From positions 1-25,149 of the forward strand of contig CAYPNT010000037.1 of NCBI GenBank assembly GCA_964412235.1: a stretch of 25,149 nt of DNA. Reading direction: 5' to 3'. The stretch is from JAYZQT01 sp964412235. GTDB lineage: Bacteria; Pseudomonadota; Alphaproteobacteria; MPNO01; UBA830. The position numbers were made by a program, and so were the translations under genes. A model generated the notes under the pieces. That model made no database searches, was not told the DNA's origin, and saw nothing but the letters and a program-made list of their open reading frames with translations. This document shows positions 7,384 through 16,332 of this stretch, in pieces; the first letter of the stretch is position 1; each line of letters starts with the position of its first letter.

Positions 7384-9667
7384 ATACTATTCCGTCCGTA
7401 AAGTTGCCTGATGATTTATTACTATCCGAATATATTGGGAGCTTCACCGTTGCTACTGTCCCATAAACAGTCGTTCGTCCTGTCAACTCGAGGCTTCCTC
7501 CGTGATCTTCAAGGATTGTCTTTACGATCGCTAAACCCAGACCTGTCCCCTTTGCTCTCGTCGTGACATATGGCTCAGTTAATTTATCTCTTTTTTCGAC
7601 CGGCAAACCCTTACCATTATCTGTAATTTCCACAATCACATTCTCTCCCTCAACAAAGGTCCGAAGAAATATGTCCCCCGATGAAAACGGTACAGACTTC
7701 GATGGTTCCCTACCGTCTATCGCGTCTATAGAGTTCTGAATTAAGTTGGTAAGGACTTGGGATATCTGATGTCCATCAGCCGATACTGTTATCGGGTCGT
7801 TTTCTATTTCCGACCTAAACCTGATTTCCGGATGAGCATTTCTGTGAAGAATTAATGCCCGCTGACAAATAGTTCCCAGATCGGTTTTTTCCATTCTTGG
7901 TCGCGGCATTCTAGCAAAGTCAGAAAATTCGTCGACCATACGTCCTATATCACCAACCTGCCTAATAATCGTGTCGGTACAATTTGAAAACGTTTCTGGG
8001 TCTGACTTAACCTCATCTAGGTATTTACGGCGCAGCCGCTCTGCAGATAGTTGAATTGGCGTCAACGGATTTTTGATTTCGTGCGCTATTCGGCGAGCTA
8101 CATCGGACCATGCCGCTTTCCTTTGAGCCGCCATTAGTTCTGTTATGTCATCAAAGGTAACAACGAGACCCAACACTTGAGAGTCTACCCTGTCAGCCGC
8201 TAAACGCACAAATAGGGTTCTAGATTGTCCCTCAACACCCACCAATACCTGTGCCTCAATAACACTGGGTCGTCCCAATGCCTCTGGGACCAATTCCTCG
8301 AATTCCGGAATAACACTGCCGACCGACGCACCAATCTTTTCGTCTAGATCAATTGAAAGAAGAGAACTGGCCGATTTATTCGCCAAATTGATTTTTGCTT
8401 CTTTATCAAGCCCAATTACCCCTGCTGATACACCCGCAAGAACGGTTTCTATAAAATGCCGACGCTCATTAAGCTGGCGGTTGGCCTGAATCAATTCTTG
8501 CTGCTGACCCTCTAATTGATCTGTCATCCTATTGAACGCTCGACTAAGTAGTCCAAGTTCATCTGCGCTGCCTTCATTTGGCACTCTGACAGAAAGATCA
8601 CCGCTTCTTACTCTTTCTGCAGCTCCTGCTAGTTCAGTAATGGGTCGGGATAAACGGGTTGCAAAAACCAGCCCCACCCAAATTGCAGCAAATAACAGAA
8701 GCAGTCCAACCAGAATAAAAATCATCGCGAAAGTAATTTCTATATCAGACCTTCGACCTTCTATTTCACGGTATTCCGTCGCAGCTCTTTGTGTTTTTTC
8801 AATATGTTCCAGTACCTTCGGTTCTACATAACGCCCAACATATAAAAACGTGTCCACGAGACGGTCCATCTTCACGATCGCTCTAAGCCGGTCATCCTTT
8901 TGACTCGTTAATAGAACAACATCCCCTCCGCGTGCACGTTCCATAACGTCCCGTGATACTGGTTCCTGCTCTAAAACAAACCCAAGACTCCACTTTGCTA
9001 ATACCCTGCCACTCCCATCAAAAACATATATTTCACTGAGATCACGGACCAACCCTTGCGTTTTCAGTACTCGTGAAAATTGACGGGGGTTTTCTGCCAA
9101 AAGTGACAAATTTCGATCCAGATCCCTCGCCATTGCTAATAAGTCACCCCTTATCACTTGCTGATGTTCTTGCAGATAAGCTTCGGCGACCGCGTGTGAT
9201 TCGATAATTGCCGTCCTAACTCTTTCACTGAACCAGGTTTCCATTCCAAAATTAAAAAATACTGCTGAAAACCCCGACACAATTACAGCTGGCGCCAGTG
9301 CAATTAAACTAAACAAAACCACTAACCGGGTGTGAAGCCGTGAGCCAACCTGACCTCGACGTCGTTCGGTCCATAAGCGTACTAGATTCCTTGCGACAAC
9401 CAGACCAAGAATAAGAAATAAGACCAGGTCAATCTGGAGGAGAATTAAAACCGTGTGTGGATGACCGCCAAGGGGAGACGACCCTGTCATAGCAGCATAC
9501 GTCGCAAACGCACTCCCGAGCGCTGCCACCGTCAACGCTAATGCAAATTTTCGGGCTAAATTATGCCTTCGACCCCACGCTATCAATTGCCCAAACGTCA
9601 TGGATCCTTTTAAAGCCCGCAAAATATCAACGATCTGTTGCGGTGGAAACTGGGTTTTTCTTATCAT
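7373..9667 (-). CDS. ntrY: Membrane sensor histidine kinase NtrY
   Basis: Inner-membrane kinase that phosphorylates NtrX. Hydrophobic segments lie at about residues 41-62, 73-95, 114-138 and 312-337; the region between the third and fourth (about 140-310) is a periplasmic sensor domain. A HAMP domain follows (about 337-390, starting ATRLSRPITELAGAAERV), then a PAS domain (about 400-510), HisKA with phospho-acceptor H529 in RRIAHEIKNPLTP, and a HATPase domain with N-box LIQNSIDAI, G1 DNGKGLP and G2 GTGLGLAIV. The 764-residue length is typical for NtrY. The start ATG at 9667 lies 36 bases after the ntrC stop, and the end overlaps ntrX. Which signal it senses is not shown by the sequence. Confidence 0.95.
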   Translation of the reverse strand: MIRKTQFPPQQIVDILRALKGSMTFGQLIAWGRRHNLARKFALALTVAALGSAFATYAAMTGSSPLGGHPHTVLILLQIDLVLFLILGLVVARNLVRLWTERRRGQVGSRLHTRLVVLFSLIALAPAVIVSGFSAVFFNFGMETWFSERVRTAIIESHAVAEAYLQEHQQVIRGDLLAMARDLDRNLSLLAENPRQFSRVLKTQGLVRDLSEIYVFDGSGRVLAKWSLGFVLEQEPVSRDVMERARGGDVVLLTSQKDDRLRAIVKMDRLVDTFLYVGRYVEPKVLEHIEKTQRAATEYREIEGRRSDIEITFAMIFILVGLLLLFAAIWVGLVFATRLSRPITELAGAAERVRSGDLSVRVPNEGSADELGLLSRAFNRMTDQLEGQQQELIQANRQLNERRHFIETVLAGVSAGVIGLDKEAKINLANKSASSLLSIDLDEKIGASVGSVIPEFEELVPEALGRPSVIEAQVLVGVEGQSRTLFVRLAADRVDSQVLGLVVTFDDITELMAAQRKAAWSDVARRIAHEIKNPLTPIQLSAERLRRKYLDEVKSDPETFSNCTDTIIRQVGDIGRMVDEFSDFARMPRPRMEKTDLGTICQRALILHRNAHPEIRFRSEIENDPITVSADGHQISQVLTNLIQNSIDAIDGREPSKSVPFSSGDIFLRTFVEGENVIVEITDNGKGLPVEKRDKLTEPYVTTRAKGTGLGLAIVKTILEDHGGSLELTGRTTVYGTVATVKLPIYSDSNKSSGNFTDGIVYDN

Positions 9668-9703
9668 CCCGACACCCGTCGCAACAATTCAAACGATTTA
9701 GGA

Positions 9704-11131
9704 TCAGCCTCGGGTGATCTCGATATCAAGCTCACGGATTTTCTTCCTCAAAGTATTTCTATTTAATCCTAATATTTCTGAGGCCTTTATTTGATTACCG
9801 CGCGTTGCGGCAAGGGTCATGGTGATTAAAGGTTTTTCAAACTCCTGTCGTACTTTGTCGTAAAGTCCATTAAGTGGCAAAGTGTTTCCTATATTGAAAT
9901 ACTTTTGTGTTAAATGTCTGTCTATTGCGTCTTCTAGGGTTTCGTTCTGAGAACCTGAAATATCTATAGCAATGTCATCACCTAATTCATTCTTCACAAT
10001 TTCTTCCGAAATCACCTCTTCAACATACAGTGCTGCCAACCGTTGTATTAAATTTTCCAACTCGCGTACGTTCCCTGACCAGGGATGACTAACAAGAAGA
10101 TTCATCGCAGATTTTTCTAAACTTTTGAACGGCAGCCCGTTTTCAGCACCCTTTGCAAAAAAGTGTTCCACAAGCTCGGGAATGTCCTCCTGCCTCTCTC
10201 TCAAAGGTGGTATTCGAACCGGAACAACATTTAATCGGTAATATAAATCCTGTCTAAAGTTCCCTTTCTTTACTTGATGGGACAGCACACGATGGGTTGC
10301 CGCTATAATTCGTACATCACTTTTTACTGGCAGCCGACCACCTACCGTCGTGTACTCACCATCTTGCAGTACTCGTAATAATCTAGTTTGAGCATCCACC
10401 GGCATGTCGCCTATCTCGTCTAAAAATAATGTGCCTCTTTGTGCTTGTTCAAACCTCCCTACGCCTCGAGTTACCGCACCAGTAAACGCACCACGTTCAT
10501 ATCCGAATAGTTCGGCCTCAATCAAATCTCTTGGTATGGCCGCCATATTTAATGCTACAAAAGGCCCATTACGCCGCTTCCCGTAGTCATGAAGTGCCCG
10601 TGCAACGAGCTCTTTTCCAGTTCCCGATTCACCAGTAATCAACACAGTAAGGTCAGTTGCCATCAAACGAGCAAGGCTCCGGTATATACTCTGCATTGCA
10701 GGGGACCGACCAATGAGTGGCAACTGACTGTCCGAGTCAAAAGAGGAGATATTGTTAATACCCCCAGGATCCGCCAACGCTCTCTCAACGACACTAACCA
10801 ACTCATCTAAGTCAAAAGGTTTTGGCAAATATTCATAGGCACCACGTTCATTGGCTTTTACAGCTGTTAATAGCGTACTTTGTGCGCTCATAACTATAAC
10901 TCTCAGATCTGGCCGTAACTCGCGTACACGTGGAATCAAATCAAGCCCATTTTCATCCGGCATAACCACGTCAGTTATTACTAAATCGCCTTCACCGGCA
11001 GCAATCCAGGACCAAAGGGTATGAGCGCTCCCAGTTAATCTCACGTGATACCCCTCGCGCTCAAGTGCACGTTCAAGTACCGTCCGTATGGCCCGGTCAT
11101 CGTCAGCAATCAATATTGAGGGTGCAGCCAT
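9704..11131 (-). CDS. ntrC: Nitrogen regulator NtrC (NR-I), sigma54 activator
   Basis: Transcription activator of nitrogen-assimilation genes, working with sigma54 RNA polymerase. The receiver domain has D10-D12, phospho-acceptor D54 in ITDVVMP and K104 in PKPFD. The AAA+ domain has Walker A GESGTGKE (167-174), an intact GAFTGA loop (214-219), Walker B GTLFLDEIGDMP and the arginine-finger region. The C-terminal Fis-like helix-turn-helix includes ASEILGLNRNTLRKKIREL. The 475 residues match the family. The ATG overlaps the ntrB stop by one base (TAATG), so translation is coupled. The contrast with its paralogue NtrX three kilobases downstream, which lacks GAFTGA, is clear by eye. Confidence 0.97.
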   Translation of the reverse strand: MAAPSILIADDDRAIRTVLERALEREGYHVRLTGSAHTLWSWIAAGEGDLVITDVVMPDENGLDLIPRVRELRPDLRVIVMSAQSTLLTAVKANERGAYEYLPKPFDLDELVSVVERALADPGGINNISSFDSDSQLPLIGRSPAMQSIYRSLARLMATDLTVLITGESGTGKELVARALHDYGKRRNGPFVALNMAAIPRDLIEAELFGYERGAFTGAVTRGVGRFEQAQRGTLFLDEIGDMPVDAQTRLLRVLQDGEYTTVGGRLPVKSDVRIIAATHRVLSHQVKKGNFRQDLYYRLNVVPVRIPPLRERQEDIPELVEHFFAKGAENGLPFKSLEKSAMNLLVSHPWSGNVRELENLIQRLAALYVEEVISEEIVKNELGDDIAIDISGSQNETLEDAIDRHLTQKYFNIGNTLPLNGLYDKVRQEFEKPLITMTLAATRGNQIKASEILGLNRNTLRKKIRELDIEITRG

Positions 11132-12255
11132 TATTGTCCCAACGTATCCTGGCTCGCTTCCAAGGACTCAATAAAAGCGGGTAAGCATATATTAAATTCT
11201 GTTCCTCCGCTAGAAGAGTTAAAATCAATTAAGCCCCCGTGATCACTGATCGTCTTTGCAACCAAGGCTAGGCCAAGACCAGTACCATCAAGCTTAGAGG
11301 TCACAAATGGATCAAATAAGTTAGACGCCACATCATCCCCGATACCTAATCCGTTATCGATAACTGTAACAGTTAAGGGAATTGGTATACTTGGAGCCGC
11401 CCCGGGAACAGAAAGCCTTATACCATGTCGATAACCGGTCCGGATTACAATCTTACCATTTCCTTTTGGAACCGCCTCACAGGCATTTTTCACGATGTTT
11501 AGAAACACCTGGATCAACTGGTCTTCATTACCCCATACCGGTGGCAACGATGGATCATATTCCTCCATAAAACTAACGTTTTTTCCAAAACCAGCTTCTG
11601 CGATGTTTTTTACTCGTTCAAGAACCCGGTGGATATTTACAGCTTTACGTTTTATCTCCAGGTGTGAAAAAACCTCCATACTATCGACTAAGCTACAAAT
11701 ACGATCTGTTTCTTCACAAATAAGTCTGGTGAGATTACGATCATCCTCGGTCACGGCTGCTTCCAGCAATTGAGCAGCACCTCGAATCCCAGAGAGTGGA
11801 TTTTTGACTTCGTGTGCCAAAAGAGCTGCAAGCCCTGTTACTGAACGAGCGGCATTTCGTTGGGAATTGTGATTGTGTATTCGCCGCGCGTTAGACTCCT
11901 CATGCACTGACAAGACCATAAACTCCGGCTCTTCCATAACAGGAGCCGCGGTGATAGAAACATTTCTGTTCCGATTTCCCGTCAAACCTAAAGTAACATC
12001 ATATTCTACAACGCTCACCTGGTTTTGGTATGCCTGTAAAACAAGCGAACAGATAGGGCTATTTTTTTCAAAAAGATCTGTGAGGTATTTTCCTAAGAGA
12101 TGATGTGCACCTTGTTCAAATAGTTGTTCAACCGCATCGTTTAAAAAACAGATGCGAGTTTTTCGATTGACCACTAATATAGCAAAAGGTAACGCGGAGA
12201 GCGCATTCAGACCTTCAAAGCCTTCGCAATGGGCCTTTTCAAGCGAAGACATCAT
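11131..12255 (-). CDS. ntrB: Nitrogen sensor kinase/phosphatase NtrB (NR-II)
   Basis: Soluble histidine kinase that phosphorylates or dephosphorylates NtrC, classically under control of PII protein. A PAS domain (about residues 14-115) contains LPFAILVVNRKTRICFLND. HisKA follows with H148 in ALLAHEVKNPLSGIRGAAQ, a hallmark NtrB sequence, then the HATPase domain with NIVKNACEA, DNGLGIGDD and GTGLGLALV. No membrane segment is seen. The 374-residue length is normal. Two adjacent ATG codons (12255 and 12252) are possible starts; either overlaps the 3' end of dusB by 14-17 bases, so it is probably translationally coupled to dusB. This dusB(nifR3)-ntrB-ntrC order is the classical alphaproteobacterial operon. 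Confidence 0.96.
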   Translation of the reverse strand: MMSSLEKAHCEGFEGLNALSALPFAILVVNRKTRICFLNDAVEQLFEQGAHHLLGKYLTDLFEKNSPICSLVLQAYQNQVSVVEYDVTLGLTGNRNRNVSITAAPVMEEPEFMVLSVHEESNARRIHNHNSQRNAARSVTGLAALLAHEVKNPLSGIRGAAQLLEAAVTEDDRNLTRLICEETDRICSLVDSMEVFSHLEIKRKAVNIHRVLERVKNIAEAGFGKNVSFMEEYDPSLPPVWGNEDQLIQVFLNIVKNACEAVPKGNGKIVIRTGYRHGIRLSVPGAAPSIPIPLTVTVIDNGLGIGDDVASNLFDPFVTSKLDGTGLGLALVAKTISDHGGLIDFNSSSGGTEFNICLPAFIESLEASQDTLGQ

Positions 12256-13234
12256 TTACATTACAGGTGTCAACGCGAAAATACCTATTAATCTCAGATA
12301 ATACCTCCGAAACACTCTCTAACTGATTGATTTTACGTGAAAATAAAGTTGCGTCACCAATTTGTTTGCTATACCATTCAATATGTTTTCGGGCAATTCG
12401 AAGCCCTCGATAATCACCAAAATGGCATAACAACTCTCTTATATGGTGTGCTAAAATTTCGCCCCGCATAGCAGGAGGTGGTTCTGTTAGACGTTCTCCT
12501 GTTGCCAGATAGTGCATGACTTGTCCCGGAAACCAAGGTCGTCCCGCCGCACCACGCCCTATCATTACGCCCGCCGCACCCGACAGTTTTAATGCATTAT
12601 CCACATCGTTATAGTTTCGAATGTCCCCATTAACAATTACAGGTAATTTTACGGACTTAACAACGTTCTTTACGAAAGCCCAGTCCGCTACTCCATTGTA
12701 GAATTGAGAGCGTGTCCGGCCATGAACTGTCAAAAGTTGCACGCCACACTCTTCAGAAACCTGCGCCAACTCGGGCGCATTCAGACTTGCATCATCCCAC
12801 CCCATCCGCATTTTTAAAGTCACCGGGACATCAACGGCCTTTACTATCGCGTCAATAATACGCTTGGCTAACTCAAGATCACGCATTAAGGCTGAACCCG
12901 CCTGTTTTTTTACAACCTTTTTCACGGGGCAACCCATGTTTATATCGATAATAGCTGCCCCCCTTTCCTGGCATAGCTTTGCAGCGAACGCCATTGCCTC
13001 TGGCTCGTATCCGGCAAGCTGTATAGCTAACGGTTGTTCCTCCGAACCATTTTCAACCATCTTTAAAGTCTTGCGGTTCGAATTTACCATTTCTGAACTT
13101 GCTATCATCTCTGAAAAAACCAAGCCCGCGCCCCAGGATTTGACCAACTTACGAAAAGGAAGATCTGTGACTCCTGACATTGGCGCAAGCATCACGGGTA
13201 TTTCGAGTTCAACCGTACCAATATTAATGGTCAT
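12239..13234 (-). CDS. dusB: tRNA-dihydrouridine synthase DusB (NifR3 family)
   Basis: FMN-dependent enzyme that reduces uridine to dihydrouridine in the tRNA D-loop. The TIM-barrel start MLAPMSGVTDLPFR, the LAIQLAG strand, the catalytic cysteine C102 in DINMGCPVKK, the TVHGRTRSQ segment and the FMN-phosphate-binding NGDI and GVMIGRGAAGRPW motifs are all present. It has 331 residues, typical of the family. It was historically called nifR3 because it heads the ntrBC operon, as here; the link is operonic and not a nitrogen function. The ATG at 13234 has a weak ribosome site. A candidate promoter lies 40-65 bases upstream in the divergent gap shared with ispDF. Confidence 0.97.
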   Translation of the reverse strand: MTINIGTVELEIPVMLAPMSGVTDLPFRKLVKSWGAGLVFSEMIASSEMVNSNRKTLKMVENGSEEQPLAIQLAGYEPEAMAFAAKLCQERGAAIIDINMGCPVKKVVKKQAGSALMRDLELAKRIIDAIVKAVDVPVTLKMRMGWDDASLNAPELAQVSEECGVQLLTVHGRTRSQFYNGVADWAFVKNVVKSVKLPVIVNGDIRNYNDVDNALKLSGAAGVMIGRGAAGRPWFPGQVMHYLATGERLTEPPPAMRGEILAHHIRELLCHFGDYRGLRIARKHIEWYSKQIGDATLFSRKINQLESVSEVLSEINRYFRVDTCNVNDVFA

Positions 13235-13399
13235 TTGTTAGGCAACCAAAATTTGTGCTCAAAAGAAAGGCAAAATAGTCTATAGCCACAAAAATTCAAT
13301 GCGAATAGTGCCTGATAAAAATAAAGTAAAGACAAATGCTGTTGGCTAAACTTCGGGTGTGCCCTAATTTGAGTTACATTTAATCGTTAGCGAAAACAA
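13235..13399. promoter_or_regulatory. Divergent control region between dusB-ntr and ispDF
   Basis: This 165-base AT-rich gap must serve both the leftward dusB-ntrBC-ntrYX-trkA cluster and the rightward ispDF-pgpA-pncC cluster. Leftward candidate: TTGAAT (13299-13294), 16 bases, TATTTT (13277-13272). Rightward candidate: TTGGCT (13342-13347), 17 bases, TAATTT (13365-13370). Both are weak matches. No clear NtrC operator or sigma54 -24/-12 site (GG-N10-GC type) was recognised. Confidence 0.45.
13272..13299 (-). promoter_or_regulatory. Candidate promoter for dusB-ntrBC-ntrYX-trkA
   Basis: On the minus strand, -35 TTGAAT and -10 TATTTT (each 4 of 6 to consensus) are separated by 16 bases. The predicted start, near 13265, gives a leader of about 30 bases before the dusB ATG. 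The region is AT-rich, so chance matches are easy. Confidence 0.35.
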
Positions 13400-14557
13400 A
13401 TGACTGACTGCACTGCCCTTGTACTTGCCGCGGGTACTGGATCCCGAATAAGCAATAGTGTGCCAAAGCAATACATTACTTTGAAAGGTAAATCTGTGCT
13501 TCGCTGGACGGTTGAAATATTTCTCTCCCATCCCGCTATCACAGCGGTCCAAGTGGTAATATCTAAGGAACATAAGAAGTTATATAACATCGCTATGGAC
13601 GGGCTAGATATAGGGTCTCCCATATACGGTGGCGCTACTCGACAACAGTCAGCACTGGAAGGACTAAACTACCTCCGTGCAAAACAACCCAAATATGTGT
13701 TGATCCACGACGCAGCGCGCCCATTTGTCGACCACAAATTAATTGACCGGGTTTTAAATAAACTTGCATCAAGCAAAGCAGCTATACCCGGCATACGCCT
13801 TACAGACACATTGAAACATGTGGACTCCGAGAATGAAAGTGTCGTGCTCACTATGGACCGAAAAGATTTCTGGTGTATACAAACACCTCAAGGCTTTCAC
13901 TATCAGGCCATTCTTGATGCTTATGCAGACTTTGCCCACGAAGCAGCAAGTGACGACGCGGTTGTAGCCGAACGCGCAGGGCTGGAGATTGCAGTGGTAG
14001 AAGGTAACGAGCAGAATTTTAAAATCACTACAGATAATGATCTGGAACTCGCGAACAAATTATTTTCGGATACATACGCAGAAGTACGAATAGGCTGGGG
14101 TTTTGACGTCCATCCTTTTTCTGAAGGAGATCACCTTTTCCTTTGCGGTGTCAAAATAGACAATGATAAAACGCTAAAAGGGCATTCTGATGCGGACGTC
14201 GCGATGCACGCCGTGACAGATGCGCTGCTAGGCGGGTTAGGTCTTGGAGATATAGGAATGCGTTTTCCATCAAATGACGAGCAGTGGAAAGACGCAGAAT
14301 CCAAAGTATTTTTAGAGGACATAAAAAAACTGTTATCTCAACGTGGTGCAAAAGTAGGAAATATCGATATAACCATCATCTGTGAGACTCCAAAAGTAGA
14401 TCCACACCGCGAACAAATGACGATCACTCTTGCTGAAATACTTGGTATTGATAGCGCCCGAATAAACATAAAAGCAACCACGACAGAAAAACTTGGATTT
14501 TTGGGGCGTGGTGAAGGAATAGCTGCTCAGGCCTCTGCAACAATCTACCTCCCGTGA
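13400..14557 (+). CDS. ispDF: Bifunctional IspD/IspF enzyme of the MEP isoprenoid pathway
   Basis: Makes 4-diphosphocytidyl-methylerythritol (IspD step) and cyclises its phosphorylated product to MEcPP (IspF step) in the non-mevalonate pathway. The IspD half (about residues 1-225) shows the CTP loop ALVLAAGTGSR, HDAARPFV and IQTPQGF. The IspF half (about 229-385) shows metal ligands D236 and H238 in GFDVHP and H270 in GHSDADVAMHA, then GDIGMRFP and ATTTEKLGFLGRGEGIA. The in-frame fusion, 385 residues, is the normal form in Alphaproteobacteria. The ATG at 13400 has no clear ribosome site. The TGA stop overlaps the GTG start of the next gene, so it heads the operon ispDF-pgpA-pncC-DUF429. Confidence 0.97.
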   Translation: MTDCTALVLAAGTGSRISNSVPKQYITLKGKSVLRWTVEIFLSHPAITAVQVVISKEHKKLYNIAMDGLDIGSPIYGGATRQQSALEGLNYLRAKQPKYVLIHDAARPFVDHKLIDRVLNKLASSKAAIPGIRLTDTLKHVDSENESVVLTMDRKDFWCIQTPQGFHYQAILDAYADFAHEAASDDAVVAERAGLEIAVVEGNEQNFKITTDNDLELANKLFSDTYAEVRIGWGFDVHPFSEGDHLFLCGVKIDNDKTLKGHSDADVAMHAVTDALLGGLGLGDIGMRFPSNDEQWKDAESKVFLEDIKKLLSQRGAKVGNIDITIICETPKVDPHREQMTITLAEILGIDSARINIKATTTEKLGFLGRGEGIAAQASATIYLP

Positions 14558-15048
14558 AAATTATTTTTGGACGCACACCAGATGGCCTATCACGCCAGCA
14601 CCCAGCTGCGATAGTGTCAACCTGGTGGTGGAGCGGGCTTTTGCCATGGGCGCCGGGCACGTGGGGTTCTTTGTTTACCCTGCCCTTCGCTTGGATAATC
14701 GCCAATCAATGGGGTAACAGTTATCTTCTTGTCGCTGCCTTTATAACGCTGATTACGGGGCTGTGGGCATCAAAGATTTTCTTGGACAAGACTGACGTGA
14801 AAGATCCTAGTGTTATTGTAATTGATGAAACTGCCGGACAATTTTTAACACTTGCTTTCTTACCCGTCGAAATATGGTGGTATATCGCCGGGTTTATACT
14901 CTTTCGTATCACAGACATTACAAAACCATGGCCCGCTTCTTGGGTCGACAAAAATTTTAATGGTCCGGTGGGTATAATGTTAGATGACATTATTGCAGCA
15001 ATATATGCGGTGATAATTTTACATATAGGCATTACAATAGTTAAGTAG
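14554..15048 (+). CDS. pgpA: Phosphatidylglycerophosphatase A
   Basis: Inner-membrane phosphatase that converts phosphatidylglycerophosphate to phosphatidylglycerol. The PgpA signature stretches are GLLPWAPGTWGSL near residue 28, then DPSVIVIDETAGQ, FRITDITKPWP and GIMLDDIIAAIYA. Hydrophobic segments surround them (about residues 38-66, 90-116 and 140-162). The 164-residue length fits. The start is a GTG at 14554 within a GTGA overlap with the ispDF stop, so translation is coupled; no other start fits upstream. It ends 7 bases before pncC. Confidence 0.93.
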   Translation: MKIIFGRTPDGLSRQHPAAIVSTWWWSGLLPWAPGTWGSLFTLPFAWIIANQWGNSYLLVAAFITLITGLWASKIFLDKTDVKDPSVIVIDETAGQFLTLAFLPVEIWWYIAGFILFRITDITKPWPASWVDKNFNGPVGIMLDDIIAAIYAVIILHIGITIVK

Positions 15049-15055
15049 GGATAAG

Positions 15056-15535
15056 ATGGATCGGGAGCTGTTAAAACATGCAACACAAACGCTCGAAGCC
15101 TGCCGTAAAGCTGGCCTTACACTCGTTACGGTAGAATCATGTACTGGCGGTCTTGTTTCAGCCACTCTTACGCAAATTGCAGGTTCTTCTGACGTCGTTG
15201 ACCGAGGTTTTGTTACATACAGCAACGAAGCGAAATCTGAATTAGTTGGCGTACCTCCGGATCTATTTCCCCGCGTAGGTGCAGTCAGCGAAGAGGTAGC
15301 ACGGGCAATGGCCGAAGGGGGTCTAAACCGTTCTCACGCCGATGTTTCTGTGAGTATCACCGGTGTGGCTGGTCCTGGAGAGAGTGAAAACAAACCAGCA
15401 GGCTTAGTACACATCTGTGCCAGTCGACGAAATGGCAAAACTCTTCACGAATGCTGTCATTTTAAAGGTGGCAGAGAAAAAATACGTAATGATTCTGTGC
15501 GGAAAGCATTCGTAATGATTGAAAAACTTGTATGA
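15056..15535 (+). CDS. pncC: CinA C-terminal domain protein, nicotinamide-nucleotide amidase (PncC)
   Basis: Probable cytosolic NMN deamidase, which returns nicotinamide mononucleotide (made by NAD-using DNA ligase) to NAD synthesis. It is a stand-alone CinA_C domain of 159 residues with VESCTGGLVSATLTQIAGSS near the N-terminus, the RGFVTYSNEAKSELVGV segment, VSITGVAGPG and KPAGLVHI. All are standard for the family. It lacks the N-terminal MoCF-like domain of full-length CinA. An AGGG ribosome site overlaps the pgpA stop five bases before the ATG. Its TGA stop overlaps the ATG of the DUF429 gene (ATGA). Confidence 0.93.
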   Translation: MDRELLKHATQTLEACRKAGLTLVTVESCTGGLVSATLTQIAGSSDVVDRGFVTYSNEAKSELVGVPPDLFPRVGAVSEEVARAMAEGGLNRSHADVSVSITGVAGPGESENKPAGLVHICASRRNGKTLHECCHFKGGREKIRNDSVRKAFVMIEKLV

Positions 15536-16332
15536 GCCTCAGAGACTATGTGTGTGGAGTTGATTTTTCTGGAGCAAGAGACGCGGGTCGCCATATTTGG
15601 ATTTCGGAAGGTTTATTGACCCCAAATGGCGTCACAATTTTGAAATTATTTCGACTCGACTCACTCACAGGTGGAATAGTTGAACTACAACCAACGTTAG
15701 ATACGCTCGTTGACTATATTGGTCAAAAATTTGAGAGTATTATCGGTTTTGACTTTCCGTTCGGGATACCCAACGCGTTATTCCAGGAAAAGTCCTGGCT
15801 CGCTTTTGTCGATGCGTTTCCTCATAGATACCCCACTGCAGAAAAATTCCTCGCCATCTGCCGCACCTTAGCGAATGGCAAGGAGTTAAAGAGAACGACA
15901 GATATTGAAGCCAAAGCACCCTGGTGCACATATAATGTTCGGCTGTTCCGCCAAACATGGGCAGGACTGCACTGCGTAATTTCTCCATTAGTCCTACAAG
16001 GGAAAGCGCGGGCAATTCCTATGCAACTACCGGAAAGAGGGACACCTATTATCGCCGAAGTGTGTCCAGCATCATTTTTAAAAAGGGAGCAGATGTACGG
16101 CCCATACAAGGGTCGGGGTAATTTTTTAAAAGCAGCCCGATCTGATATTTTGGACAAATTAATTCAACTGCAAATGCTCACACCAGTTACAGACACCGTT
16201 CGCCGCACTATTATTAAGGATGCAAAGGGAGATGCTTTGGACGCTGTATTAGCTGCTCTTGCAACTGCTAGGATTAAAACCCCAAACCCTATTAATCCTA
16301 TAGATATATTGGAGGCTCGAATATATTTTTAG
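15532..16332 (+). CDS. DUF429 protein (predicted RNase H-like nuclease fold)
   Basis: Function unknown. The 266-residue protein has the DUF429 pattern: an N-terminal GVDFSGARDAG strand-loop with an acidic residue, the central IIGFDFPFGIP, and the C-terminal DAKGDALDAVLAALATAR. These place conserved aspartates as in an RNase H-like active site, so a nuclease or nucleotide-binding role is possible but unproven. No signal peptide or membrane segment is seen. It is translationally coupled to pncC through an ATGA overlap. It runs convergently into the Coq10-like gene: its TAG and that gene's TAA overlap within 16329-16332. No terminator hairpin separates the two. Confidence 0.8.
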   Translation: MSLRDYVCGVDFSGARDAGRHIWISEGLLTPNGVTILKLFRLDSLTGGIVELQPTLDTLVDYIGQKFESIIGFDFPFGIPNALFQEKSWLAFVDAFPHRYPTAEKFLAICRTLANGKELKRTTDIEAKAPWCTYNVRLFRQTWAGLHCVISPLVLQGKARAIPMQLPERGTPIIAEVCPASFLKREQMYGPYKGRGNFLKAARSDILDKLIQLQMLTPVTDTVRRTIIKDAKGDALDAVLAALATARIKTPNPINPIDILEARIYF

